46,633 nt of DNA from Oceanicola sp. S124 (GCF_000220565.1 NZ_AFPM01000230.1:1-46633), one strand, 5' to 3'; positions 16,264 to 24,140 are shown, counted from the first letter of the stretch. Made by a program: numbers and translations. The notes: generated by a model from the sequence alone, not told the origin.

Positions 16264-18054
16264 GTGACCACCTTGAAGGACCCTCTGCTGGATATCGAGA
16301 ACCTGAACGTCTGCTTCGGGGGCGACAGGCGACCCGTTGTGCAGGACGTTTCGCTGAGCCTCTCACGGGGTGAGATCCTTGCGCTGGTGGGGGAGAGCGG
16401 GTCGGGCAAGTCGGTGACCGTCAAGTCGGTCATGCGGCTGATCGATCACCAGGGGGGTCACATCACGGCCGGGCGCATCCTGCTCCATGATCGGGGGCCG
16501 GCCGAACCGGCCGACCTTGCCCGATTTGGCGAACGGCAGATGCGCCGGGTGCGTGGATCGCGGATCGCGATGATCTTCCAGGATCCGATGACCTCGCTGA
16601 ACCCGGTGATGACCATAGGTCATCAGCTGACCGAAGCGATCAGGGAGCACCGGCCCGACGTCGGAACGCCGCCAAAGGCGCGGGCCATCGAGATGCTCGA
16701 ACGGGTCCGGCTGACTGATCCGATGCGCCGTTTCGACCAGTACCCGCACGAGCTGTCAGGTGGCATGCGGCAACGCGTGATGATCGCCATGGCGTTGATC
16801 TGCGAGCCGGACATCCTGATCGCCGACGAACCGACCACCGCACTCGATGTCACGGTGCAGGCCGAGATCCTGCAACTGATCCGCAGCCTGCAGGAGCAGA
16901 CCGGCATGGGAGTCCTGTTCATCACCCATGACATGGGCGTCGTTGCCGAGGTTGCCGACCGTGTTGCCGTCATGCTCTCGGGGCGGGTCGTCGAGCAGGG
17001 ACCGGTGGCGCGTATCTTCGACGCACCGGAGCATGCCTATACGCGCAAGCTGCTCGATGCCGCGCCGAAGTTCCGCACCGCCGGCAAACTGCCGGACAGG
17101 CTTGCGGCAGAGCGCGAGAGGGCCGAGGCCCCGGTGCTGTGGGTGCGACACCTGTCCACCCGCTTTCCCGTGCGTTCGGGCCTGTTGCGCCGGCACAGGG
17201 CCAACCTGCACGCGGTCAGCGACGTGTCCTTTGATCTGCACGCGGGCGAGACGCTGGCCGTCATCGGCGAAAGCGGCTGCGGCAAGTCCACCCTTGCCAA
17301 GTCGCTGTTGCGGCTGGTGCCGGCACAGGAGGGGCAGGCCTATCTGGCGAAGCAGGACCTTCTGGGGCTCGAGGGCGACGCACTGCGCGCCGCAAGAGAC
17401 AATATCCAGATGGTTTTCCAGGATCCCTATGCGGCTCTCGACCCGCGCATGTCGGTGCGCCAGATCCTGCGAGAGCCCCTGCGCATTCGCGGGCTGCACC
17501 GCACCGATGCGGCAGGCGATGCGCGGCTCGGCGCGCTGATCGCACGTGTGGGGCTGCCGTCTGACAGTCTCGACCGGTATCCACACCAGTTCTCCGGAGG
17601 GCAACGCCAGCGGATCTGCATCGCGCGGGCTCTGACGATGCAACCCAAGGTCCTGATCGCGGATGAGCCCGTCTCGGCGCTGGATGTCGCCATCCAGGCG
17701 CAGATCCTCGCGCTTCTGGCCGACCTGAAGCGCGAGCAGAGGTTGGCGCTGATCTTCATTTCCCACGACATGGCCGTGGTCGAGCGGGTGGCGGACCGCA
17801 TCCTCGTCATGTACCGGGGCATGATCGTCGAAGAGGGGCCGGCCGAAAAGGTGCTGGCCGCGCCGGCACATCCCTACACGCGGCGCTTGCTCGAGGCGGT
17901 GCCGGTCTCCCACCCTGGCCAGAGGTTCATCCGGGACATGTCCGGCCCCGTCACACGGGCTCCGATCTTTCCGATAGGCGCCCAGATGCAGTTGCCCCGC
18001 TGGGAGATGGTCTCGCCCGGGCATCGCTACTGTGTCGAGGGTGGCAGCGCGTGA
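16264..18054 (+). CDS. Fused double ATP-binding protein of the peptide ABC importer (GsiA/DppDF-like)
   Basis: A 596-residue protein with two complete ABC ATPase domains. Domain 1 has Walker A GESGSGKS at residues 43-50, the signature LSGGMRQRV, and Walker B LIADEPTTALD. Domain 2 has Walker A GESGCGKS at residues 335-342, the signature FSGGQRQRI, and Walker B LIADEPVSALD. Each ends with the oligopeptide-type extension (HAYTRKLLDAAP, HPYTRRLLEAVP). The GTG start at 16264 has GGAG 7 nt upstream. One fused subunit replaces separate DppD and DppF, as in the glutathione importer GsiA. It is the last gene of the operon; a strong terminator follows within 15 bp. Confidence 0.95.
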   Translation: MTTLKDPLLDIENLNVCFGGDRRPVVQDVSLSLSRGEILALVGESGSGKSVTVKSVMRLIDHQGGHITAGRILLHDRGPAEPADLARFGERQMRRVRGSRIAMIFQDPMTSLNPVMTIGHQLTEAIREHRPDVGTPPKARAIEMLERVRLTDPMRRFDQYPHELSGGMRQRVMIAMALICEPDILIADEPTTALDVTVQAEILQLIRSLQEQTGMGVLFITHDMGVVAEVADRVAVMLSGRVVEQGPVARIFDAPEHAYTRKLLDAAPKFRTAGKLPDRLAAERERAEAPVLWVRHLSTRFPVRSGLLRRHRANLHAVSDVSFDLHAGETLAVIGESGCGKSTLAKSLLRLVPAQEGQAYLAKQDLLGLEGDALRAARDNIQMVFQDPYAALDPRMSVRQILREPLRIRGLHRTDAAGDARLGALIARVGLPSDSLDRYPHQFSGGQRQRICIARALTMQPKVLIADEPVSALDVAIQAQILALLADLKREQRLALIFISHDMAVVERVADRILVMYRGMIVEEGPAEKVLAAPAHPYTRRLLEAVPVSHPGQRFIRDMSGPVTRAPIFPIGAQMQLPRWEMVSPGHRYCVEGGSA

Positions 18055-18068
18055 GCGACTGACGACAC

Positions 18069-18113
18069 CGGCGCGGGCCCCGCTCGGATCGAAAGGGGCC
18101 TGCGCCGTTTCTT
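18069..18113 (+). terminator. Rho-independent terminator of the peptide importer operon
   Basis: A 13-bp stem (one G-U pair; 18069-18081 with 18095-18107) with a 13-nt loop is followed by TTTCTTCC. It begins 15 bp after the ATPase stop codon and is the best terminator in the window. Confidence 0.85.
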
Positions 18114-18442
18114 CCTGCATCCAGTCCGGGCGAGGGGCGGCCGTGCCGGGCTGCCCTGCGGCATTCTTCCCTTGGGGGCGTTTCGCGCTGCCCTGTCGCC
18201 ATGCCGTGTCATGGCGGCGGTCCAAACCCGAGTGGACCCCGGCGCGCCCCCGTGGCGCCTGCTTGGACAGTGGAGGCCTGCGGGCCGGCCTCCAAGTTGA
18301 CCCGGCCCGGAAGGGTGGAGGGTCATTTTATCATTTGAAATCATTGCATCCATGTAAGGGGCGAGGGGCGTTTCACGCGGCCGGAGCCGCCTCGCAAACC
18401 AATTGCGCGCTTTTCTCATGCGTACTACGTTATCAGGATTAT

Positions 18443-18464
18443 CATACGAATCTTATTTCGTATG
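18443..18464. promoter_or_regulatory. Candidate operator of the TRAP-dehydratase locus
   Basis: A perfect inverted repeat, CATACGAA and TTCGTATG with a 6-nt AT-rich spacer, lies between a plausible promoter and the ribosome-binding site of the TRAP binding-protein gene, ending 20 bp before its start codon. Position and symmetry fit a repressor site. The nearest regulator is the FadR/FCD-type GntR protein at 20027-20710, which is the likely but unproven ligand. It could also fold as a leader hairpin. Confidence 0.6.
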
Positions 18465-18484
18465 GTCAAAAGGGAGGAAACGAC

Positions 18485-19468
18485 ATGATCCAACGTAGAA
18501 CTTTGCTCAGTTCGATTGCCGGCGCCGCGCTTCTGCTCGGCGTCTCGGTCCCCGCAAGCGCTCAGGACAAACCTGAATGGACCTTCTCTGCCGTGTTCTC
18601 GCAGCAGGACATCCGGGCTGAAATGATGGAGGAGTTCAAGGAAGCGGTTTCGGATATCGCGGACCTGCAACTCTACTTCGGTGCCACGCTGTTCAATCAG
18701 GGCACCGAGATCACCGCGATCCAGCGTGGCAACCTGAGCATGGGCAACGTGGCCCCGCAGGATATCGCCAAGCAGATCCCGGCGTTCTCGATCCTGACCT
18801 CGGCCTACCTGTTCCGGGACGCCGAACATCTGAAGACCTTCTTCGACAGCGAAGTCGGGGCTGAAATGAAGGGGATGGCCGAAGAGCAGCTGGGGATCCA
18901 TATCCTTGGGCCGACCTATTTCGGCACGCGTCAGGTCAACATCCGTGGCGACAGGGTCGTGAACACGCCCGAGGACATGGCCGGGATCAAGCTGCGCATG
19001 CCCGGAGGCGACGCCTGGCAGTTCCTTGGATCCGCGCTTGGCGCGAACCCGACGCCGATGGCCTATTCCGAAGTCTACACCGGGCTTCAGACCGGAGCGA
19101 TCGACGGCCAGGACAATCCCTATCCCAACGTCGAGAACATGAAGTTCTACGAGGTGACCGACCAGATCATCCGCACGTCGCACCTTGTGGCCTTCGATCT
19201 TCTGGTGATCTCGCAAGACCTCTGGGACTCGATGACGCCCGAGCAGCAGGAGGCCTTCCAGGCCGCCGCCGACAAGGCTATCGCCTGGAGCACCGCGCAG
19301 CACCTCGACCAGGAAGCCCAACTTGGGGCCTTCTTCGAGAGCGAGGGCATCAGGATCTCGACTCCGGACGTCGAAGCCTTCCGCAAGTACGCGCAGGACA
19401 TGTACCTGAAGTCCGAGCTGTCCAAGGACTGGCCGGACGGCATGCTGGAGCGCATCAACGCGCTCTGA
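18485..19468 (+). CDS. TRAP transporter substrate-binding protein, DctP family (orphan)
   Basis: A 327-residue periplasmic binding protein. The signal peptide covers the first 27 residues (RRTLLSS then a hydrophobic stretch ending PASAQ). DctP landmarks include GATLFNQGTEITAIQRGNL, the conserved GIKLRMPGG strand with the arginine that binds the ligand carboxylate, GANPTPMAYSEVYTGLQTG, and AIDGQDNPYPN. ATG 18485 is chosen because the signal peptide starts there and AGGGAGG precedes it; an earlier in-frame ATG is not credible. No DctQ or DctM gene is adjacent: the next gene is a dehydroquinate dehydratase homologue. It may use the DctQM pair at 35651-37470 or one elsewhere. The ligand is likely an organic acid. 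Confidence 0.93.
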   Translation: MIQRRTLLSSIAGAALLLGVSVPASAQDKPEWTFSAVFSQQDIRAEMMEEFKEAVSDIADLQLYFGATLFNQGTEITAIQRGNLSMGNVAPQDIAKQIPAFSILTSAYLFRDAEHLKTFFDSEVGAEMKGMAEEQLGIHILGPTYFGTRQVNIRGDRVVNTPEDMAGIKLRMPGGDAWQFLGSALGANPTPMAYSEVYTGLQTGAIDGQDNPYPNVENMKFYEVTDQIIRTSHLVAFDLLVISQDLWDSMTPEQQEAFQAAADKAIAWSTAQHLDQEAQLGAFFESEGIRISTPDVEAFRKYAQDMYLKSELSKDWPDGMLERINAL

Positions 19469-19580
19469 CTGTTCCGCCCATCCGGCTGCGACCGGGTGGG
19501 CACCCTCGTTTGAACCCGTCCCGCGCCCCCGCCGGGACCCGTTGCGCGCCGCTTTTCACCGGCGTGAAGAAGAGAAGACC

Positions 19581-20024
19581 ATGTCCAAGCCAATCCATGT
19601 CCTCAACGGTCCGAACCTGAACCGACTGGGCAAACGCGAACCCGAAATCTACGGGAAGACGACGCTGGCCGAAGTCGAAAGGCTATGCGAAGAGGCGGCA
19701 GGCCCCCGGGGGATCGTGTTCCGCCAGACCAATTCGGAATCGCAACTGATCGATTGGATCCATGAAGCCATCGACGGCTCGGCGGCGCTGCTGATCAACC
19801 CGGCGGCCTTCACCTTCTATTCGATGGCGGTCATGGACGCGCTGAAGATGTACCCCCACCCGATGATCGAGTTCCACATCTCCAACGTCCACAAGCGCGA
19901 GAAGATGTACCACCAGTCGCTGGTCTCTCCGGTGGCCACCGCCGTCATGGCGGGCACGGGCGCCCGTGGCTATGCCCATGCGATCCGCATCCTGCGCGAG
20001 ATGCTCGAGGACGGGAGGGACTGA
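19581..20024 (+). CDS. aroQ: Type II 3-dehydroquinate dehydratase homologue with altered substrate pocket
   Basis: A 147-residue protein of the flavodoxin-like dodecameric type II dehydroquinate dehydratase family, which interconverts 3-dehydroquinate and 3-dehydroshikimate. Catalytic landmarks are kept: GPNLNRLGKREPEIYG with N12, R19 and Y24, then N73 and the FHISNVHKRE motif with H99 and S101. Two substrate-contacting residues differ from the family norm: the histidine of THTS is F79 (TFYS), and the arginine of FRRHS is Y110 (MYHQS). The gene is 112 bp after a TRAP binding-protein gene and convergent with a GntR regulator, so a catabolic or altered-substrate role is more likely than aromatic biosynthesis. 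The family assignment is certain; the reaction is not. Confidence 0.88.
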   Translation: MSKPIHVLNGPNLNRLGKREPEIYGKTTLAEVERLCEEAAGPRGIVFRQTNSESQLIDWIHEAIDGSAALLINPAAFTFYSMAVMDALKMYPHPMIEFHISNVHKREKMYHQSLVSPVATAVMAGTGARGYAHAIRILREMLEDGRD

Positions 20025-20026
20025 AG

Positions 20027-20710
20027 TCAGGTGAACTTGCCCGATGCCAAGATGTGTTCCATCCCGGCACGGACATGCGAGGTCAGCAAGGCGATCGCGG
20101 CCTCAGTCTTGCGGGCGACGACGAGGTCCCGCAATCTCAGGTGCTCGTCCGCTGCCGGCTTGCCGCGGAAATTGAGCGCCAGCATGTGATAGCGCAGGTA
20201 GAGGTCGAAGACGTTCGAATGGGTGTTCATCAGCGCCGGCATATCGCAGGCCGAAACCGTCGAATGATGAAAGTCCCAGTCGAACTGGACCCATTGTTCG
20301 ACCGATGTCGGGTCGCCGGACATCAGTCGCCCCTCGACGGACTGAAGCTTGTGATGGGCAGAGACGACATGCGCTTCCCAGTCAAGTGACCCAAGTGTCA
20401 TCGAGCGTTGCAGCGCGTGGCACTCCAGCAGCAGACGCAGCTCGCAAATGTCCCGCAGGTTTGCTTCGTTCACCGGGGCGACCTCGAACCCGCGCTGCCC
20501 CTCTGCCACCACGAAGCCCTCGACCACCAGCCGGCTGAGGATCTCGCGAAGGGTGGTGACGCTGACACCATAGGTCGCCCGCAGCGGTTCCAGGCGCAGG
20601 CGCGTCTCGGGGAGCAGCGCGCCCCGGATGATGTCGAAGCGCAAACGACGCAGGACGGAATCGCCGACGGATTCGCCATCCTTCTCTGCCACGAAGCTCT
20701 TTGCGTTCAT
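20027..20710 (-). CDS. GntR family transcriptional regulator, FadR/FCD subfamily
   Basis: A 227-residue regulator with an N-terminal winged helix (about residues 14-80: VLRRLRFDIIRGALLPETRL, then YGVSVTTLREILSRLVVEGFV) and a helical FCD effector domain (about residues 87-220). The FCD metal site histidines are visible as HHKLQ and DWDFHHSTVSACDM, with a late HVRAGMEHIL. FCD regulators usually bind small organic acids. It is convergent with the dehydratase gene, with stop codons 2 bp apart. The palindrome at 18443-18464 ahead of the TRAP gene is its most likely target in this locus. Confidence 0.92.
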   Translation of the reverse strand: MNAKSFVAEKDGESVGDSVLRRLRFDIIRGALLPETRLRLEPLRATYGVSVTTLREILSRLVVEGFVVAEGQRGFEVAPVNEANLRDICELRLLLECHALQRSMTLGSLDWEAHVVSAHHKLQSVEGRLMSGDPTSVEQWVQFDWDFHHSTVSACDMPALMNTHSNVFDLYLRYHMLALNFRGKPAADEHLRLRDLVVARKTEAAIALLTSHVRAGMEHILASGKFT

Positions 20711-20953
20711 CTGTTCCTCACAGGCTGCACGGCTTCATCCTATAATCGAAAGCAGGCGCAGAAAGAAGGGAGTCCGTCCTATGATCCGGTCACGTGTCGT
20801 CTTTCGGCAGGAACGCGTATGCCCGGACTGGAAGGCGCCGGACGCCTGGACCGGGAGCAGCGATGGCGCAATCCGCCGCTTCTCCCGGTTGCCTGCAGCC
20901 GGTCCGTGCCGGCGATCGGACAGGTCAGGCCCCGCGAGCGGGGGGCGGCGGGG

Positions 20954-21745
20954 TTACATCCCCGGCATCCAGCCCGGCAGCAGGCCGAAGGCGCCAAGCG
21001 CCATCCAGACCGCCATGGCGATCATCATCAGGTTCTCGGTCAGCGACAGGAAGCCGAGCGGCACGTTGCTCGATCCGCCCACGCAGGCGCATTTGAGCTG
21101 GCGACGGTCGACATAGACCGCCTTGAACACCGAGACCGCGCCGATGGAGCCGATGACCAGCGCGACCGGGACCGACAGCCATGTCAGCGCTCCGGCGATC
21201 ATAAGGATGCCCGCGAGCCCTTCCGCGAAGGGATAGATGTAGGAATAGGGCACCCAGCGTTTCGCAAGCAGGTCGTAGTTCAGGAACATCGTGGCGAAGC
21301 TCTCGACGTTCTGCAGCTTGAGCAGCGCCAGCACCGCCATGCTGAAGGCGATGAACCATTCCCCGGCACGGATCGTGAAGGGCGTGCCGTAGACGGCCTG
21401 GCTGGCCGCCAGCGCCATGAAGAAGGTCATGGCGAACAGCGCGATGACGGGGCGGTAGCTCGTGGCCTTGGGATCGGCCACCGATTTGCCGAGGAAGCGG
21501 CGCAGGTCGTCGTAGCCGCCGATGCGCCTGTCCCCGATGAAGATCTGGGGCGTGGTGGCGACCCCCTGATCAGCCTTGAAGGCGTCGACGGCCGCGCGCG
21601 AGGCGAGGTGGTGATCCTCGATCGCATAACCCGACCGCTTCAGCAGGTCCATGGCCTTGAGGCCATAGGGGCAGGTGTGGTCCGGCATCATCATCCGGTA
21701 AAGGTGCGCCGTCTTCGTGGCGCCTGCGGTGTCTGACATTTTCAT
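20954..21745 (-). CDS. Glutaredoxin-MauE/DoxX membrane fusion protein
   Basis: A 263-residue two-domain protein. Residues about 12-85 form a glutaredoxin fold with C25-P-Y-G (single cysteine), the cis-proline segment TTPQIFIG and GGYDDLRRFLG. Residues about 97-260 hold four or five membrane helices of the MauE/DoxX redox-associated type, with a C219-x-C221 pair in KCACVGGSSNVPLGF facing the end of a helix. Such proteins pass thiol redox equivalents across or along the membrane. It is divergent from a MerR regulator and preceded by a mer-type promoter, so it is probably induced by a thiophilic metal or thiol stress. It could handle metal-thiol exchange or transport; function is inferred. Confidence 0.85.
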   Translation of the reverse strand: MKMSDTAGATKTAHLYRMMMPDHTCPYGLKAMDLLKRSGYAIEDHHLASRAAVDAFKADQGVATTPQIFIGDRRIGGYDDLRRFLGKSVADPKATSYRPVIALFAMTFFMALAASQAVYGTPFTIRAGEWFIAFSMAVLALLKLQNVESFATMFLNYDLLAKRWVPYSYIYPFAEGLAGILMIAGALTWLSVPVALVIGSIGAVSVFKAVYVDRRQLKCACVGGSSNVPLGFLSLTENLMMIAMAVWMALGAFGLLPGWMPGM

Positions 21746-21783
21746 GTCTCATTCTCATCCTTGATTTGGAGCGGTCGGACCGT

Positions 21784-21814
21784 ATGTAAGTGCCGTACCA
21801 TAGTACGGGATCAA
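21784..21814 (-). promoter_or_regulatory. Mer-type promoter/operator driving the glutaredoxin-MauE gene
   Basis: Read on the minus strand, -35 TTGATC (21809-21814) is followed directly by the dyad CCGTAC-TATG-GTACGG (21793-21808), then three bases, then -10 TTACAT (21784-21789). The spacer is 19 bp, the overlong spacing that MerR-family activators correct by DNA distortion. The dyad half-sites CCGTAC/GTACGG and their position directly after the -35 are the same as in the mer promoter of Tn501/Tn21. The divergent merR-like gene starts at 21824, 10 bp past the -35, so the site would also cover its own promoter. Confidence 0.85.
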
Positions 21815-21823
21815 GGGGGAAAG

Positions 21824-22204
21824 ATGCTGACCATCGGAAAACTTGCCGAAGCGGGCGGCGTCGGCGTCGAGACCGTCCGTTTCTACCAGCGCCGGGACTT
21901 GCTGGGGACGCCGCCGCGCGACGGGGGCATCCGTCGCTACGGAGAGGAGGATGTGCGCCGCCTACGCTTCATTCGCAAGGCCCAGCAGGCCGGGTTCACC
22001 CTGGAAGAGATCCGCGAACTGCTGGCCCTGGATTCGGGGCACGACCGGCACCGGGCACATCAGATGGCGCAAAGGCGGATGGTCAAGCTGGATGAGCAGA
22101 TCGCAGAGCTGCAGCGGGCCCGGCTCAGCCTGCAACGGCTGGCAGAGCAATGTGCGGAAGGCAAGTCAGAGGCCTGTCCGATCCTCGCCGCGTTCGAGGT
22201 GTGA
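21824..22204 (+). CDS. MerR family transcriptional regulator (mercury-type, one metal cysteine missing)
   Basis: A 126-residue MerR-family activator/repressor. The winged helix begins at residue 1 (MLTIGKLAEAGGVGVETVRF, then GGIRRYGEEDVRRLRFIRKAQQAGFTLEEI), followed by the dimer coiled coil and a short C-terminal metal loop with C110 and C118 (QCAEGKSEACPI). In MerR the mercury site also uses a cysteine at the start of the coiled coil (DGTHCEEA); here this position is arginine (SGHDRHRA). The ATG at 21824 is preceded by an AAGGGGG-type site; an earlier in-frame ATG would run through the operator. It is divergent from the glutaredoxin-MauE gene and should act at the mer-like dyad between them. 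Confidence 0.92.
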   Translation: MLTIGKLAEAGGVGVETVRFYQRRDLLGTPPRDGGIRRYGEEDVRRLRFIRKAQQAGFTLEEIRELLALDSGHDRHRAHQMAQRRMVKLDEQIAELQRARLSLQRLAEQCAEGKSEACPILAAFEV

Positions 22205-22832
22205 CCGGCGGCCATCGCCTCCCTGAGATCGCCCGGGCACGGGGTGGTCGCACGGGGCGGTTCCCGTGACGTGCACTTTGCGGAGGGGCGGTCGGTCGGG
22301 CCGAGGGCGCTTGCGACCCGTCTCGACGCAACTGAGGTCAAACGGGGAAGCCCGAAGACCCTCGCGACAACACGCACGGGCGGCGGGATACGTCGCACAC
22401 AGGCTGGCGTTCCCTCTCTGCCCCATGCCCGTGGCGAAGTCTCTCAGTACGAGCTCGCCGAACGGCCCCGGGGACCGCGTGATCTCGATCCCCCGTGACA
22501 GGCTGAGACCGGGCCCGACTTATGCGCAGTGCCCCGGGGGCCGCGCCGCCGGTGTCGCGGTGGCCCATGCCGTGCCCATCGGGGGCTGCGGTGCGGTCGA
22601 GGCCGGCAGAGGTGGTCGCATGATTTCGGACCAGATGTGTTTGTTGGCGCTCGGTGGTGGAGCGCGTAGTTAAGCTGGCAGGGTCTTGTGACGCCGCCGG
22701 GTCGATCGATGACCCACGCTCAATCTTGCCTGTTAACTTGGTCTTTTAAGTCCTGACACTTGAGAATTCAGCTTGCGCTCTGCCTCGCGCTCGTCAGGAC
22801 GGACCCCAAGTGCTCGGGGCGCATTGCTTGTC
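22205..22832. other. 628-bp region without a recognisable gene
   Basis: No reading frame here resembles a known family and none has a convincing start. The segment lies between the 3' end of the merR-like gene and the 3' end of the monooxygenase gene. The last 150 bp (from about 22670) are visibly less GC-rich and differ in style from the flanks, which would fit debris of an old insertion, but I could not identify a transposase fragment or end repeats. Confidence 0.55.
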
Positions 22833-24140
22833 CTAGCCCTCTGCGAGATGCCCGGTCAGGGTGCTGTTCGTATAGCGCTTTCGGAACAGGCCCGCTTCGG
22901 CCAGGCGCGGCACCAGCTGCTCAAGTGTCAGATGCATCGAACGGGGGGCGCCGCCGGGCACCGCCACGAAGCCGTCGATCGCCCCGGTCTCGAACCAGTG
23001 GGAGATGGTCTGGAATGCATCCTCGACCGTTCCGATGATCTGCCAGTGGACTGAGGCCAGCAATTCGGGCCGCGCCAGCAGGCGGTCCACCGTCAGCTCT
23101 TCCTGCGCAATCAGCTCGCGCAGTAGAGCGCCGTAGGTGGGGAAGCGCGAGGGGGGCGGCACAGCGGGCAGATCGGCGCAGCGCACTGGTCGATCTCCAG
23201 GCCAGGCGGTCAGGTCCAGGCCCGTTGCCTCGCGAAGCCGGGCCAGCCGGGCGGGGCGGTCGACCCGGGCATGATTGGCCTCGAAGAGATCGCGCGCCTC
23301 GGCGCGGCTGTCGGCCAGGTAAAGGCTGAGCCCGGGGAGCAGGCGGACGTCCCGGGGCGCCCGCCCGGCGGTCTTGGCCGCCCGCGACAGGGCCTGACGG
23401 GCGGCGAGGGCGTCTTGCCGGGTCAGGGTCTGGGCAAAGACCATTTCCGCCATCTGCCCGGCCAGGGCAATCCCGCCCGCCGAGGCCCCGGCCTGCATCA
23501 TCGGGATGTGGGGGCCGGGAAAGGCGGGAATGTTCAGCGGACCTTCTATGTCGAAGGCAGCGCCGTGGTGGTCGGCGGGGCGGATCAGGGCGGTATCTGC
23601 GAACTGTCCCGTCGCGCGGTCGATGCGCAGGGCCTCGGACGGAAAACTTTGCCACAGGGCCTGCATCGCCGTGACGAATTCGCCGGCCCGTGCATAGCGG
23701 TCCGCCGAGCTGGGCATCTCGGTCAGGCCGAAGTTCTGTTGCCCCTGCAAGGCGGTGACGATGTTGCACCCGGCGCGGCCCTGGCTCATCCAATGCAGCG
23801 ACATCAGCTGCCGCGCGGTCGGGTAGGGGTGGGCGAAGGTGGTCGAAATCGTCGGCACCAGCCCGATCCGCGAGGTGCCTTGCACCAGTGCCGCCATCAT
23901 CAGCACCGAATCCAGGCTGGCAAAGCCGAAGGAGGTTTCCATCACCGGCACCGGCAGGCTGTGGGTGTCCGGGCGGAAGACGAAGTCAAGATGCGCGGCC
24001 TCGGACCGGCGCGCGATGTCGAGGGCGAACTCGGCCGAGAACAACCCCTCGATCCCGCTGCCGGGCCGCCGCCAGCCTTCATCGCGCAGCCAGGTCGGGG
24101 CCAGGGACATGCCAATGCACAGGGTGTCACGCAGTTTCAT
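22833..24140 (-). CDS. LLM-class flavin-dependent monooxygenase (NtaA/SnaA/DszA-like)
   Basis: A 435-residue bacterial-luciferase-like TIM barrel enzyme of the two-component FMNH2-dependent monooxygenase group that includes nitrilotriacetate/EDTA monooxygenase, DszA and SnaA. Landmarks are AAHLDFVFRPDTHSLP (about residues 48-63), the SRIGLVPTISTTFAHPYPTARQLMSLHWMSQGRAGCNIVT region (about residues 90-129), and IPMMQAGASAGGIALAGQMAEMVFAQT (about residues 211-237). It needs a separate flavin reductase; the siderophore-interacting protein at 28273 is a different kind of reductase. It is downstream of a TonB-dependent receptor gene on the same strand (75-bp gap with a hairpin), so it may oxidise the organic ligand of an imported ferric chelate. 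Confidence 0.9.
   Translation of the reverse strand: MKLRDTLCIGMSLAPTWLRDEGWRRPGSGIEGLFSAEFALDIARRSEAAHLDFVFRPDTHSLPVPVMETSFGFASLDSVLMMAALVQGTSRIGLVPTISTTFAHPYPTARQLMSLHWMSQGRAGCNIVTALQGQQNFGLTEMPSSADRYARAGEFVTAMQALWQSFPSEALRIDRATGQFADTALIRPADHHGAAFDIEGPLNIPAFPGPHIPMMQAGASAGGIALAGQMAEMVFAQTLTRQDALAARQALSRAAKTAGRAPRDVRLLPGLSLYLADSRAEARDLFEANHARVDRPARLARLREATGLDLTAWPGDRPVRCADLPAVPPPSRFPTYGALLRELIAQEELTVDRLLARPELLASVHWQIIGTVEDAFQTISHWFETGAIDGFVAVPGGAPRSMHLTLEQLVPRLAEAGLFRKRYTNSTLTGHLAEG

Larger units (their letters stand above)
18055..18484. other. Intergenic region: terminator, GC-rich hairpins and TRAP promoter
   Basis: These 430 bp hold no protein-like frame. The first 60 bp carry the importer operon terminator. 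A further 8-bp perfect stem (TGGAGGCC / GGCCTCCA, 18271-18294) has unknown meaning. From about 18400 the sequence becomes AT-richer and contains a possible -35 (TTGCGC, 18403-18408) and -10 (TACGTT, 18426-18431) with 17-bp spacing, followed by a perfect palindrome at 18443-18464 and an AGGGAGG ribosome-binding site at 18471-18477. Confidence 0.6.

Noticed and set aside
18032-18484. N-terminal extension of the TRAP binding protein
   Set aside because: It would run through the importer terminator and the promoter palindrome; a typical signal peptide starts at 18485.
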